64,000 nucleotides of DNA from an uncultured Rhodocyclaceae bacterium. GTDB lineage: Bacteria; Pseudomonadota; Gammaproteobacteria; Burkholderiales; Rhodocyclaceae. The stretch lies in the NCBI GenBank assembly GCA_907163225.1, contig OU015322.1, positions 1,899,001 to 1,963,000 on the forward strand, given 5' to 3'. Of this stretch, positions 28,567 to 37,967 are shown one piece after another. A model generated the notes under the pieces. The model was not told the origin of the DNA, made no database searches, and worked only from the letters and a program-made list of their open reading frames with translations. The position numbers were made by a program, and so were the translations under genes. Numbering within the stretch: position 1 is the stretch's first letter; the number at the start of each line of letters is the position of its first letter.

Positions 28567-29375
28567 TGCACCCAGCCGAAGTGGGCGGTCATCAGGACGA
28601 CAATTCCGAAGACGATGCGATACCACGCGAAGGGCGTGAAATCGTGGCTGGAAATGAAGCGCAGCAGCCAGCGCACACACAGGAAAGCTGAAATAAACGC
28701 GGAAATGAAGCCGACCACCCACATGCCGATATCGTCGGCGCTGAGCAGGGCGCGTTCCTTGTAGAGCTGATAGACGGTGGCCGCGCCGAGCGTCGGGATG
28801 GCGAGGAAGAAGGAAAACTCGGTCGCCGCCTTGCGCGACAGGCCGAAGAGCAGGCCGCCAATGATCGTTGCGCCGGAACGCGAGGTGCCGGGAATCAGCG
28901 CCACGGCTTGGGCGAAGCCCATTTTCAGAGCGTCGAGCAGGGTCATTTCCTCGACCGTCTGGACGCGGATGGTGTGCTCGCGCTTCTCGGCCCACAAAAT
29001 GACGAAGGCGCCGAGGATGAAGGTGGTGGCGACGGCAATCGGGTTGAACAGGTTGGCCTTGATCGCCTTGCCGAAAGCCAGCCCGAGAATGGCCAGTGGC
29101 AGGAAGGCGACGAACAGGTTGAGAAGGAATTTCTGCGCCGCCCTGTCGCTGAAGGCCCCCCGCGCCACGACCAGCAGGCGCTCGCGATACTCCCAGACGA
29201 CGGCCAGAATGGCCCCGGACTGGATGACGATTTCGAACAACTTGCCGCGATCATCGTTGAAATCCAGCAGATCGCCGGCCAAAATCAGGTGTCCGGTCGA
29301 CGAGATCGGCAGGAATTCAGTCAGACCTTCGACGATGCCAAGAATGAGGGCTTTGAGGAGAAGAATCGGATCCAT
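28551..29375 (-). CDS. uppP: Undecaprenyl-diphosphatase
   Basis: Integral membrane enzyme (BacA family) that dephosphorylates undecaprenyl pyrophosphate for recycling of the cell-wall lipid carrier; overproduction confers bacitracin resistance in other species. 274 residues with about eight hydrophobic segments. Signatures: [20 protein letters not shown] near residue 17 and [20 protein letters not shown] near 162, holding the catalytic Glu, Ser and Arg. Complete and of normal length. Confidence 0.96.
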   Translation of the reverse strand: MDPILLLKALILGIVEGLTEFLPISSTGHLILAGDLLDFNDDRGKLFEIVIQSGAILAVVWEYRERLLVVARGAFSDRAAQKFLLNLFVAFLPLAILGLAFGKAIKANLFNPIAVATTFILGAFVILWAEKREHTIRVQTVEEMTLLDALKMGFAQAVALIPGTSRSGATIIGGLLFGLSRKAATEFSFFLAIPTLGAATVYQLYKERALLSADDIGMWVVGFISAFISAFLCVRWLLRFISSHDFTPFAWYRIVFGIVVLMTAHFGWVQWTAH

Positions 29376-29420
29376 GGGGTGCAGCCTGCGCTTTTGCCAA
29401 GTTGGGGAGGCCGCATTCTA

Positions 29421-29696
29421 CTATCCCGGATGTGTCAAAACTTCGAGTTCGGCCAGCCAATTGAGCGCATGCTCGCGGGATACTCCGCACATTTCAGCCG
29501 ACGGTTGCAGGCCCCCGCAGCAATCCGGCCGCTCCGGACTAGCGAAAATCCGGCAACGAAAGTCGCCATCGAGATGCCGGCAAGGCTCGCCGGCCGGCTT
29601 GTTCAGCGAACTGATCGACGGCGCAATGCAGCAGGCGCCGCAATTGGGGCGGCAGGCCATCGGCTGCGAAACGGCGGGGTAAGGCTTTTCGGACAT
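29421..29696 (-). CDS. YkgJ family cysteine-cluster protein
   Basis: Small cytosolic protein of 91 residues with eight clustered cysteines: CRPNCGACC near residue 15, then [14 protein letters not shown] and RPDCCGG, the pattern of the zinc/iron-chelating CxxCxxCC family. Function unknown. ATG at 29696 chosen because upstream in-frame codons read through a dispersed repeat element. It lies 45 bases before uppP and may share its transcript. Confidence 0.85.
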   Translation of the reverse strand: MSEKPYPAVSQPMACRPNCGACCIAPSISSLNKPAGEPCRHLDGDFRCRIFASPERPDCCGGLQPSAEMCGVSREHALNWLAELEVLTHPG

Positions 29697-29742
29697 GCCC
29701 GATTGTCGCAGATTCGGCTTATCCGTTCGGTGCCGATGACTT

Positions 29743-29772
29743 CCACGGTCAACCGGAAAAATCGGCCAAAAA
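29743..29772 (-). repeat. Dispersed GGTTGACCG element, extended copy
   Basis: Minus strand: TTTTTGGCCGATTTTTCCGG followed by TTGACCGTGG, the fullest match to the consensus in the window. It lies between the Spy-like gene and the YkgJ-type gene, about 50 bases before the latter's start. Confidence 0.7.
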
Positions 29773-29813
29773 TGAAATGGGGGCCTTCCGCCCCCATCCG
29801 TCAATCCAACAAA

Positions 29814-30353
29814 TCAAACGCCCGCCGGTTTGGCAGCATCAACCGCCACCCCGCGCGGACCATCGCCGCGGGCGTGGCGCCCGTGCTCAACCGGCTTCAA
29901 TTCAGCCAGTTGCTTGCGCTGCTCCGGCGTCAGCACCTCGAATACCTGACGATCCGCCTTGGCCCGCGCCAGCGTCAATTCCGACAAGGCCTTGGCCGCA
30001 GAATCAGCCAGCGCGCGCGCCTTCGCTTCGCTGTAATCGGCCGCCGAGGTCAGTGCCCGCAAATCGCTCTCAGCCTTGCGCAGCACCTTGGCCTTGTCGC
30101 GCATCACCGGCGCCTGCGCATGCATGATTTCGAACACCTTGTCCTGCTGCGCCTCGGTCAGATTCAAGCCGCGCAGATGCGGCGGCATCATGTTGCCACC
30201 CATCATGGGGTGGCCAGCGCCGCCATGTGCTTCCATTCCGCAGCCGGCATGACTGCCATGACCACCAAAAGCTGCCGCGGAAAGCGGAATGGCCAAAGCC
30301 ACGCTGGCGGCAATCAGGAAACGTTTGATATTGCTGTTCGGGGTAGTTTTCAT
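29814..30353 (-). CDS. Spy/CpxP-like periplasmic protein (LTxxQ family)
   Basis: 179 residues with a signal peptide (KRFLIAASVALAIPLSAAAFG, cleavage likely after AAA or AAAF). The mature N-terminus is rich in His, Met and Gly (GGHGSHAGCGMEAHGGAG, HPMMGGNMMPPH), suggesting metal binding. Two LTxxQ-type motifs follow: LNLTEAQQDKVFEIM near residue 64 and VLTPEQRKQLAEL near 148, with a long helical middle, as in Spy and CpxP envelope-stress chaperones. Sits upstream of the YkgJ gene on the same strand; no CpxRA-like genes are near. Confidence 0.87.
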   Translation of the reverse strand: MKTTPNSNIKRFLIAASVALAIPLSAAAFGGHGSHAGCGMEAHGGAGHPMMGGNMMPPHLRGLNLTEAQQDKVFEIMHAQAPVMRDKAKVLRKAESDLRALTSAADYSEAKARALADSAAKALSELTLARAKADRQVFEVLTPEQRKQLAELKPVEHGRHARGDGPRGVAVDAAKPAGV

Positions 30354-30489
30354 CTCTTCGTCCTCTGGTTCAAATTTGCCGACCCAAGCGGGCCAAGCGA
30401 CAGGACGAATACTCCCCCGAAGCCTTGTTAAGGTGGGTTACCGGGCTGTAAATGAAAGTAAATGGGGTAACACAACGCCGAATGCAGCC

Positions 30490-32460
30490 TCAGCCGACGA
30501 ACTCTCGCAGCCCACAGCGGAGCAGATATTCGAAGGTGTGGTCATAAAATGGTGGCAGACGAGTCGGATCGGCAGCATCCCCGCGAGGAATAAAGATCGC
30601 CATGCCTTGCCGTGCGCGAGTAAGCAGCACCCGATAAGCATTTTTCAAGTAAGTCTGGCGCTCAACCGCGTTCATACGCATCCAGGCAGTGCCGCGAAAA
30701 CTGAAGTGCCGCCACTCTCCGTTGTCGTGGCGAAAATCGGCATCCCAGCAGACGGCCGCCCAATCCAGTTCAAGCCCTTGCACGTCGAACTCGGTTGCGA
30801 CTTCTTCGAGGTAGAAAGATGAGCGTACGTCAGTGCGCTCATTCAGGAACCACACTGGCGCATCAATTTTCGCCTTGACCCAGACACTTTCAGGGCGAAG
30901 CCGATACCCGCCAGACGAGGCAAGTAGCCCATATCGTTCGCTGCCTCGCGCCTGTCGCCTTACCCAATCGCGAGCCAACTCGAGATCGCGCACGAGAACA
31001 ATCGGATATCTTTCAGCAATCGCTGCGTAGGCCGTTTGCGCAAGCTCAGGCTGATTTTCAACAATATGCCCGACAAAATCGGACAGCGCCTCAGCCCGAA
31101 ATGAGCGCAGCGAAACAGCCAGATGGAGCGCCTCATTCCTTTGAACGCGAGCCTCCTTAAGCACTCGCCCAGCCTCTTCCCTCCAAAGGTAACCGGTATC
31201 CTCGACGCGCGGCGATACATGCACCTGCCAATCGGGAAACTGTTCGTTCAGGACAATCAGCCACTCGCTAAGCCCAGCCTCGCCAGTGTTGATTTCCTGC
31301 CCGCCACCGACCAGACACACGATGACGCACCAATCCTCATGGCGATCCATCACGCTGATCAGGAATGCGGGTTCGGACATGTCGAAATTCAAATGCCCGC
31401 GCTTCTGCTGCATGAACTTGCTGGCCTGCTCGCGACTCCATGCCCGCTGGGCTTCATCAAAAACAACAACGCGCTCGACAGGCGGAGCACTCCCCCTCAA
31501 CGCATCGTCGCGAAAATGATGGATATTCTGAACGAAGCTCGCCACCTTACGATGCGCATCTTTCTTCGAAATCCCATCCCGTGCAGCCTGATCGCGGGCA
31601 AGCGCCTCACGCAAGACATCAACCAAAGGGCCATTGCCAGATAAAAACACGGCATGTTCGTCGGCATGCTCATCTGCCCGGGCCGTCGCGATATTGAGCC
31701 CGGCCAGCGTTTTGCCGGCCCCGGGAACGCCGGTCACGAAACAGATTGCCTTCCGTCGAGTCAGCTTGGCGTCTTCGATGATGGCTGCTATGCAGTCCGA
31801 CGTTCGACCAAGGTTCTGCGCACCGGCATCCGAACGCGCGATCTCCAGCACGTCGTGGTTCCGATAAAGCGCCAAGGCTGCCTCAATGATGGTCGGCGTT
31901 GGCTGATAGCCTGAAACAGCCCACTCCGGCGAATCTATCGGCATTGCTTCGGCCTGCTCAAGCACGCCTTCATGGATGAGCGACAACAAATTGGCTGGAC
32001 TCACGCCAATCGGCACGGCAACACCGTCGTTGGCCCAGTCAAGCGATGGTAGTTCATGGGGCTTGACGTTTGTGCACACCAAAACAGGGACGATAGGCTG
32101 CTGATGGCTACCCAAATGAAAATTCTTCAGATCAAGCGCATAGTCATGCACCTGTTCGATGCCTGAGCGCTCAAAGTGGTGGGCCCCGATCTTGAACTCA
32201 ATAACAAAAATCACGCCGCCGACAATAAGAACAAGGTCCGCACGCTTGCCCATTCGCGGAATAGAAAACTCGAAAAAGATCTGCCCTTCCAGATCAGCAG
32301 GCAGCACCTCTTTCAAGATGCTGATCTGTGCCTGCCAAGCGTGCTTTTGCTGATGTTCAAGACTGAACCCGTGGCGACGGGTCAGCGCACCGAGTATCTC
32401 GTCATCATTGGCAACCAGGAATTCCGCAATACTCGCGTTGAAATAGGAGGCATTGATCAT
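30490..32460 (-). CDS. Schlafen group 3-type (DUF2075) helicase with PD-(D/E)XK-like N-terminus
   Basis: 656 residues, not part of any neighbouring pathway. Residues 1-110 resemble a restriction-type nuclease: GKRADLVLIVGGVIFVIEFK near 70 carries the spaced Asp and the ExK. Residues 235-640 look like a superfamily 1 helicase of the DUF2075/Schlafen g3 class: Walker A VTGVPGAGKTLAGLN near 243, Walker B VVVFDEAQRAW near 335, motif III CLVGGGQEI near 383, and late motifs EFDVQGLELDWAAVCWDADF near 578 and YRVLLTRARQGMAIFIP near 617. Base composition looks somewhat less G+C-rich than the flanks, suggesting transfer. It is set apart from thiC by a terminator and has its own candidate promoter. Nucleic-acid processing, possibly defence; that role is inference. 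Confidence 0.85.
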   Translation of the reverse strand: MINASYFNASIAEFLVANDDEILGALTRRHGFSLEHQQKHAWQAQISILKEVLPADLEGQIFFEFSIPRMGKRADLVLIVGGVIFVIEFKIGAHHFERSGIEQVHDYALDLKNFHLGSHQQPIVPVLVCTNVKPHELPSLDWANDGVAVPIGVSPANLLSLIHEGVLEQAEAMPIDSPEWAVSGYQPTPTIIEAALALYRNHDVLEIARSDAGAQNLGRTSDCIAAIIEDAKLTRRKAICFVTGVPGAGKTLAGLNIATARADEHADEHAVFLSGNGPLVDVLREALARDQAARDGISKKDAHRKVASFVQNIHHFRDDALRGSAPPVERVVVFDEAQRAWSREQASKFMQQKRGHLNFDMSEPAFLISVMDRHEDWCVIVCLVGGGQEINTGEAGLSEWLIVLNEQFPDWQVHVSPRVEDTGYLWREEAGRVLKEARVQRNEALHLAVSLRSFRAEALSDFVGHIVENQPELAQTAYAAIAERYPIVLVRDLELARDWVRRQARGSERYGLLASSGGYRLRPESVWVKAKIDAPVWFLNERTDVRSSFYLEEVATEFDVQGLELDWAAVCWDADFRHDNGEWRHFSFRGTAWMRMNAVERQTYLKNAYRVLLTRARQGMAIFIPRGDAADPTRLPPFYDHTFEYLLRCGLREFVG

Positions 32461-32469
32461 GATGCCTGG

Positions 32470-32497
32470 ATCATACGGAACCCCCTGAAACCAACAA
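32470..32497 (-). promoter_or_regulatory. Candidate sigma-70 promoter for the helicase gene
   Basis: Minus strand: TTGTTG (32492-32497), a 16-base spacer, TATGAT (32470-32475). It falls in the short space between the thiC terminator and the helicase ATG at 32460, so the transcript would have almost no leader. The fit is reasonable but single-site promoter calls are weak. Confidence 0.35.
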
Positions 32498-32499
32498 AG

Positions 32500-32528
32500 A
32501 AAAAGGCGGCCATTTCAGCCGCCTTTTT
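32500..32528 (-). terminator. Intrinsic terminator after thiC
   Basis: Stem AAAAAGGCGGC / GCCGCCTTTTT with a 7-base loop, A and T tracts on both sides, so it can work in both directions. It ends the thiC transcript and insulates the helicase gene. Confidence 0.85.
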
Positions 32529-32552
32529 GCCTCTTTTTTCCTGTTGACCGCA
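32524..32552 (+). repeat. Dispersed element, variant copy (TGTTGACCG)
   Basis: T tract, GCC, T tract, CCTGTTGACCGCATC: the extended layout is present but the core has T in place of G. It abuts the thiC stop and shares T residues with the terminator. Confidence 0.5.
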
Positions 32553-34630
<2,078 letters not shown>

Positions 34631-34753
34631 GCTGCAAGTTACTGGAAACACAGGCAAAATGCAAGGAATGACAGAAATCACTAAAGGTTTTACGATTTCA
34701 GCCGAAATAAGGTCGACAAGCTGCAGAACAAAAATGAACACGAGGGAATCAAG

Positions 34754-36226
34754 ATGCGCCTACTGATGATCGCCGGCCTGCTCGCCGCCTTGCCTTGGGC
34801 CGCTTCGGCCGCCCCTACCTGGCAAACTATCTCCTCGGAACCCGGCAAGCGTATTGAAATCGATCGCGCCAATCTGAAACGCGACGGAAACACCGTTCAG
34901 GCCCAAGGACGCGTCGTGCTCGACAAGGAATTGGTCGACGGCAGATCCGGGGCGCCTTACCGCGTCATCGAAGCCATCACCCGCTACGACTGCACGACGC
35001 GTAGCGCCAACACGATCAAACGAACTTTCAAGAAGAACGAAAACGATATCGTTCGTGAAGAGGATGTCAAAGGGGCCGATCTTCCGGTTCGCACCGGCAC
35101 GCTGGACGATAAAGTACTGCGCGAAGTTTGCCGCCCGCCCAAGGACGGGGCAGTCGAATTGGCCAAGAAGGCGAATGAGGCGGCTGGCGAACTGAAAGCA
35201 GCTAACGACGCCCTGCTCAAGAAGGAATTGGCCAAGGCTGAAAAACCGGATGCCATCAAGGTAGCCAATGGACACAGTGCCGCGCCCGCCAAGGATGCCG
35301 AGCACGGAGCCGTCCCCTCCATTCGCCCGAATCTCAAGGCGGCGGCAGAAGCGGCAAAAGAGCATGCTCCTGCTGCCCACGCCCCAGCCCCTGCCGCAGC
35401 CCACAAGGACACCCCGGCGGCGGTCAAACCTTCCACGGTCATTGTCCACACTACATCAGCCCACGCCCCTCAGCCAAAACCCCGAAAGACTGCGAAATCT
35501 CAAGGCTACATGCTGGAACTGGCGCATTCAGAGCCGGCAGTTCAGCACGCCCACATTCACTGGGATTACGAAGGCGCCGGCGGGCCGGAGAACTGGGCCA
35601 AGCTCGATCAGAAAAACAAGGTCTGCGCCATCGGCGAGCGTCAGTCACCCATCGACATCAAGGACGGCATCAAGGTCGATCTGGAGGGGATCAAGTTCAA
35701 TTACCGTCCGTCCACCTTCCGAATCATCGACAACGGGCACACCATTCAGGTTGAAGTCGGCGACAGCTCCATATCGCTGACCGGCAAGACCTATGAGCTG
35801 ATCCAGTTCCACTTCCATCGTCCGTCAGAAGAAAAGGTGAATGGCCAGCGCTTCGACATGGTCGTTCATCTGGTGCACAAGTCTGACGACGGCCAACTTG
35901 CCGTTGTCGCCGTGCTGCTCGAACGCGGCAGCGAAAACGCGTTCATCCAGACGCTGTGGAACAACATGCCGCTGGAAAAAAATCAGGCCGTCGCACCGCC
36001 GTCCGCCATGGTTGACATCAATACCCTGCTGCCCGCGGCCCGCAACTATTACACCTACATGGGCTCGCTGACGACTCCTCCGTGTTCGGAGGGTGTCCTG
36101 TGGCTGGTCATGAAGCAGCCGGTGCAGGTTTCGCCAGAGCAGATCAACATTTTCAGCCGGCTGTACAAGAACAACGCCCGCCCGATCCAGCCCGTTGGTG
36201 GCCGTCTGATCAAGGAAGGTCGTTGA
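34754..36226 (+). CDS. Periplasmic alpha-carbonic anhydrase with an N-terminal adhesin-E-like domain
   Basis: 490 residues. Signal peptide LLMIAGLLAALPWAASA, then residues 22-125 resemble the surface-adhesin E domain (WQTISSEPGKRIEIDRANLK, ITRYDCTTRSANTIKRTF, LREVCRPP with paired cysteines). Residues 125-250 are a Lys/Ala/Pro-rich linker. From residue 262 (HIHWDYEGAGGPENWAKL) an alpha-carbonic anhydrase: CAIGERQSPIDIKDG, zinc ligands in QFHFHRPSEE near 352 and MVVHLVHK near 371, YMGSLTTPPCSEGVLWLVMK near 435. All three zinc histidines and the TTPPC segment are present, so an active CO2-hydrating enzyme is likely. The fusion of the two domains is unusual to my knowledge. Divergent from thiC. 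Confidence 0.9.
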   Translation: MRLLMIAGLLAALPWAASAAPTWQTISSEPGKRIEIDRANLKRDGNTVQAQGRVVLDKELVDGRSGAPYRVIEAITRYDCTTRSANTIKRTFKKNENDIVREEDVKGADLPVRTGTLDDKVLREVCRPPKDGAVELAKKANEAAGELKAANDALLKKELAKAEKPDAIKVANGHSAAPAKDAEHGAVPSIRPNLKAAAEAAKEHAPAAHAPAPAAAHKDTPAAVKPSTVIVHTTSAHAPQPKPRKTAKSQGYMLELAHSEPAVQHAHIHWDYEGAGGPENWAKLDQKNKVCAIGERQSPIDIKDGIKVDLEGIKFNYRPSTFRIIDNGHTIQVEVGDSSISLTGKTYELIQFHFHRPSEEKVNGQRFDMVVHLVHKSDDGQLAVVAVLLERGSENAFIQTLWNNMPLEKNQAVAPPSAMVDINTLLPAARNYYTYMGSLTTPPCSEGVLWLVMKQPVQVSPEQINIFSRLYKNNARPIQPVGGRLIKEGR

Positions 36227-36242
36227 CCTGAAAGCTGGCGCG

Positions 36243-36280
36243 ATGGTAACTTAATGACCAACGAGTCATTAAGTTACCAT
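36243..36280. promoter_or_regulatory. Perfect 16-base inverted repeat covering the tetR start codon
   Basis: Left arm ATGGTAACTTAATGAC (36243-36258), spacer CAACGA, right arm GTCATTAAGTTACCAT (36265-36280). The last two bases of the right arm are the first two of the tetR ATG. A long A/T-rich dyad beside a TetR gene is the expected form of an autoregulatory operator; it could equally form an RNA hairpin that hides the start, as no Shine-Dalgarno sequence is visible in front of the ATG. Confidence 0.8.
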
Positions 36281-36923
36281 GTCAGCCACCCCCGTTCCCC
36301 GCAAGCGCCGTAAGGAAGCCCGTCCTTCCGAACTACTCGAAGCCGCACTCGAACTGTTCGTCGAAAAAGGCTTCGCCGCCACCCGCCTTGAAGACGTCGC
36401 CAGCCGTGCCGGCGTCTCAAAAGGGACGCTGTACCTGTATTTCGAAAACAAGGATGCGCTGTTCAAGGCGGTCGTTCAGGAAGGGATCATTCCCGTAATT
36501 GCTGAAAACGAGGCTATCGCTGCCCATCACACTGGCAGCAGCTTCGACCTTCTGGAAATTTTGCTCAACAACTGGTGGGCAAAAATCGGCCGAACCGCCT
36601 TTGCCGGCATCCCGAAACTGATCGTCTCCGAGTCCCGGAATTTTCCGGAGCTCGCCCGTTTCTATTACGAAAACGTCATCAGCCGCGGCCGGGCGCTGGT
36701 TGGCGGAGCCTTGCAGCGCGGCATGACCAGCGGCGAATTCCGTTCAATGGAGGTGGAAACGACGATCGACGTAGTGCTGGCGCCGATCCTGATGTTGTTG
36801 ATCTGGCGCCACTCGATGAGTTGTTGCCAGAACACCGAGAGCGATCCACAGCTTTATTTACGGATTCATATGGACCTTTTGCGCCAGGGTTTGCGCAAGA
36901 CGCAAAAAGAGAGTCAGGTATAA
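36279..36923 (+). CDS. TetR/AcrR family transcriptional regulator
   Basis: 214 residues. N-terminal helix-turn-helix: RPSELLEAALELFVEKGFAA near residue 12 and TRLEDVASRAGVSKGTLYLY near 33, followed by FENKDALFKAVV. The C-terminal ligand domain resembles AefR/TetR_C regulators of efflux genes (KLIVSESRNFPELARFYYEN near 108). Neighbours pcm, a rhodanese and tolC lie downstream on the same strand, so control of tolC is a reasonable guess, along with autoregulation through the palindrome over its start. The ATG chosen is the only one giving a full DNA-binding domain. Confidence 0.9.
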   Translation: MSATPVPRKRRKEARPSELLEAALELFVEKGFAATRLEDVASRAGVSKGTLYLYFENKDALFKAVVQEGIIPVIAENEAIAAHHTGSSFDLLEILLNNWWAKIGRTAFAGIPKLIVSESRNFPELARFYYENVISRGRALVGGALQRGMTSGEFRSMEVETTIDVVLAPILMLLIWRHSMSCCQNTESDPQLYLRIHMDLLRQGLRKTQKESQV

Positions 36924-36944
36924 TTTTGTTTTGTCGGAATCAAT

Positions 36945-36964
36945 ATATTAGCTCGTGCTAATAT
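36945..36964. promoter_or_regulatory. Inverted repeat upstream of pcm
   Basis: ATATTAGC, spacer TCGT, GCTAATAT: a perfect 8-base dyad between tetR and pcm, twenty bases before the pcm start. It differs in sequence from the tetR palindrome, so it is probably a site for another regulator or a short hairpin. A TATAAT at 36919-36924 lies just upstream and could be a -10 for pcm-rhodanese-tolC. Confidence 0.5.
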
Positions 36965-36983
36965 TTAGTCTGCGGAGACACAA

Positions 36984-37637
36984 ATGAACATCGAACAAGC
37001 ACGTTTCAACATGATCGAACAGCAGATCCGTCCATGGGATGTTCTGGATCCGCAGGTTCTCGACCTCCTTTTCGTCGTCAAACGCGAAGACTTCGTACCT
37101 CAGGCCTATCGCAACCTCGCCTTTGCCGACATGGAAATCCCGATTGGTGGCGGTCAACTGATGCTTGCCCCAAAAATTGAAGCCAAGACGTTGCAGGAAC
37201 TGAGCCTGAAGAAGACCGACAAAGTCCTCGAAATCGGCACTGGCAGTGGCTACATGGCTGCTTTGCTGGCCGCCCGCTCCGAACATGTGGTGACGGTCGA
37301 ATCCCGTCCGGAACTGGTCGAGATGGCCAAACAGAACCTTGAGCGCGCCGGCGTTACCAACGTCACGGTTGAGCTCGGCGATGGTGCCAAAGGCTGGGCA
37401 CAGCGCGGCCCTTACGACGCCATTGTGGTCTCCGGCTCGGTTCCGGTCGTTCCCGATGCATTGCTCAAGCAGCTTCGTGTCGGCGGCAAACTGGCCGTGG
37501 TGGTTGGCGAAGCGCCGGTGATGGAAGCTCAACTGATCACCTGCACGGCCGACGGTATTTACAACACGGTCAACCTGTTTGAAACCGTCATTCCCGCACT
37601 CGACGGCGTCGAGGCCAAGGCTAGCTTCACTTTCTGA
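36984..37637 (+). CDS. pcm: Protein-L-isoaspartate O-methyltransferase family protein
   Basis: SAM-dependent methyltransferase of 217 residues; the family initiates repair of isoaspartyl damage. Motif I VLEIGTGSGYMAALLAARS near residue 80, post-I VVTVESRPELVEMAKQNL, motif II GPYDAIVVSGSVPVVPDALL near 140. The region before motif I (DMEIPIGGGQLMLAPKIEAK) departs from the classical Pcm motif with ISQP, so true isoaspartyl activity is not assured. GGAG precedes the ATG. The stop shares a base with the rhodanese start (TGATG). Confidence 0.88.
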   Translation: MNIEQARFNMIEQQIRPWDVLDPQVLDLLFVVKREDFVPQAYRNLAFADMEIPIGGGQLMLAPKIEAKTLQELSLKKTDKVLEIGTGSGYMAALLAARSEHVVTVESRPELVEMAKQNLERAGVTNVTVELGDGAKGWAQRGPYDAIVVSGSVPVVPDALLKQLRVGGKLAVVVGEAPVMEAQLITCTADGIYNTVNLFETVIPALDGVEAKASFTF

Positions 37638-37960
37638 TGCAGCAGCTCAGGGTTCAGCAACTTGCGGATTGGCTGGCTGACGAAAGTCGGCCTGATCCCC
37701 TTTTGCTCGACGTCCGGGAATCGGCTGAACTGGAAATCTGCAAAATCGATGGTTCGCAGCACATTCCGATGCATTTGATTCCGATGCGCTGCGGCGAAAT
37801 TGACCCGGCACGCGATGTCGTGGTGATTTGCCACCACGGCGGACGGAGTATGCAGGTCGCCATGTTCCTCGAGCACAACGGCTTTTCCTCCGTTTTTAAC
37901 CTGATGGGGGGCGTCGAGTCCTGGGCCGGAGAGGTTGATCCCGGTATGCGTCGTTACTGA
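37637..37960 (+). CDS. Rhodanese-like domain protein
   Basis: Single rhodanese domain, 107 residues. LLLDVRESAELEICKIDGSQ near residue 22 and the active loop VVICHHGGRSMQVAMFLEHN near 72, with cysteine in CHHGGRS as the expected sulfur carrier, followed by VFNLMGGVESWAGEVDP. Function may be sulfur transfer or thiol redox signalling. Tightly coupled to pcm, and 7 bases before tolC. Confidence 0.9.
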   Translation: MQQLRVQQLADWLADESRPDPLLLDVRESAELEICKIDGSQHIPMHLIPMRCGEIDPARDVVVICHHGGRSMQVAMFLEHNGFSSVFNLMGGVESWAGEVDPGMRRY

Positions 37961-37967
37961 GGTTGGC

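Noticed and set aside
30490-32460. Prophage or integrative element around the helicase gene
   Set aside because: No integrase, flanking direct repeats, tRNA or phage genes; both flanks are ordinary housekeeping genes.
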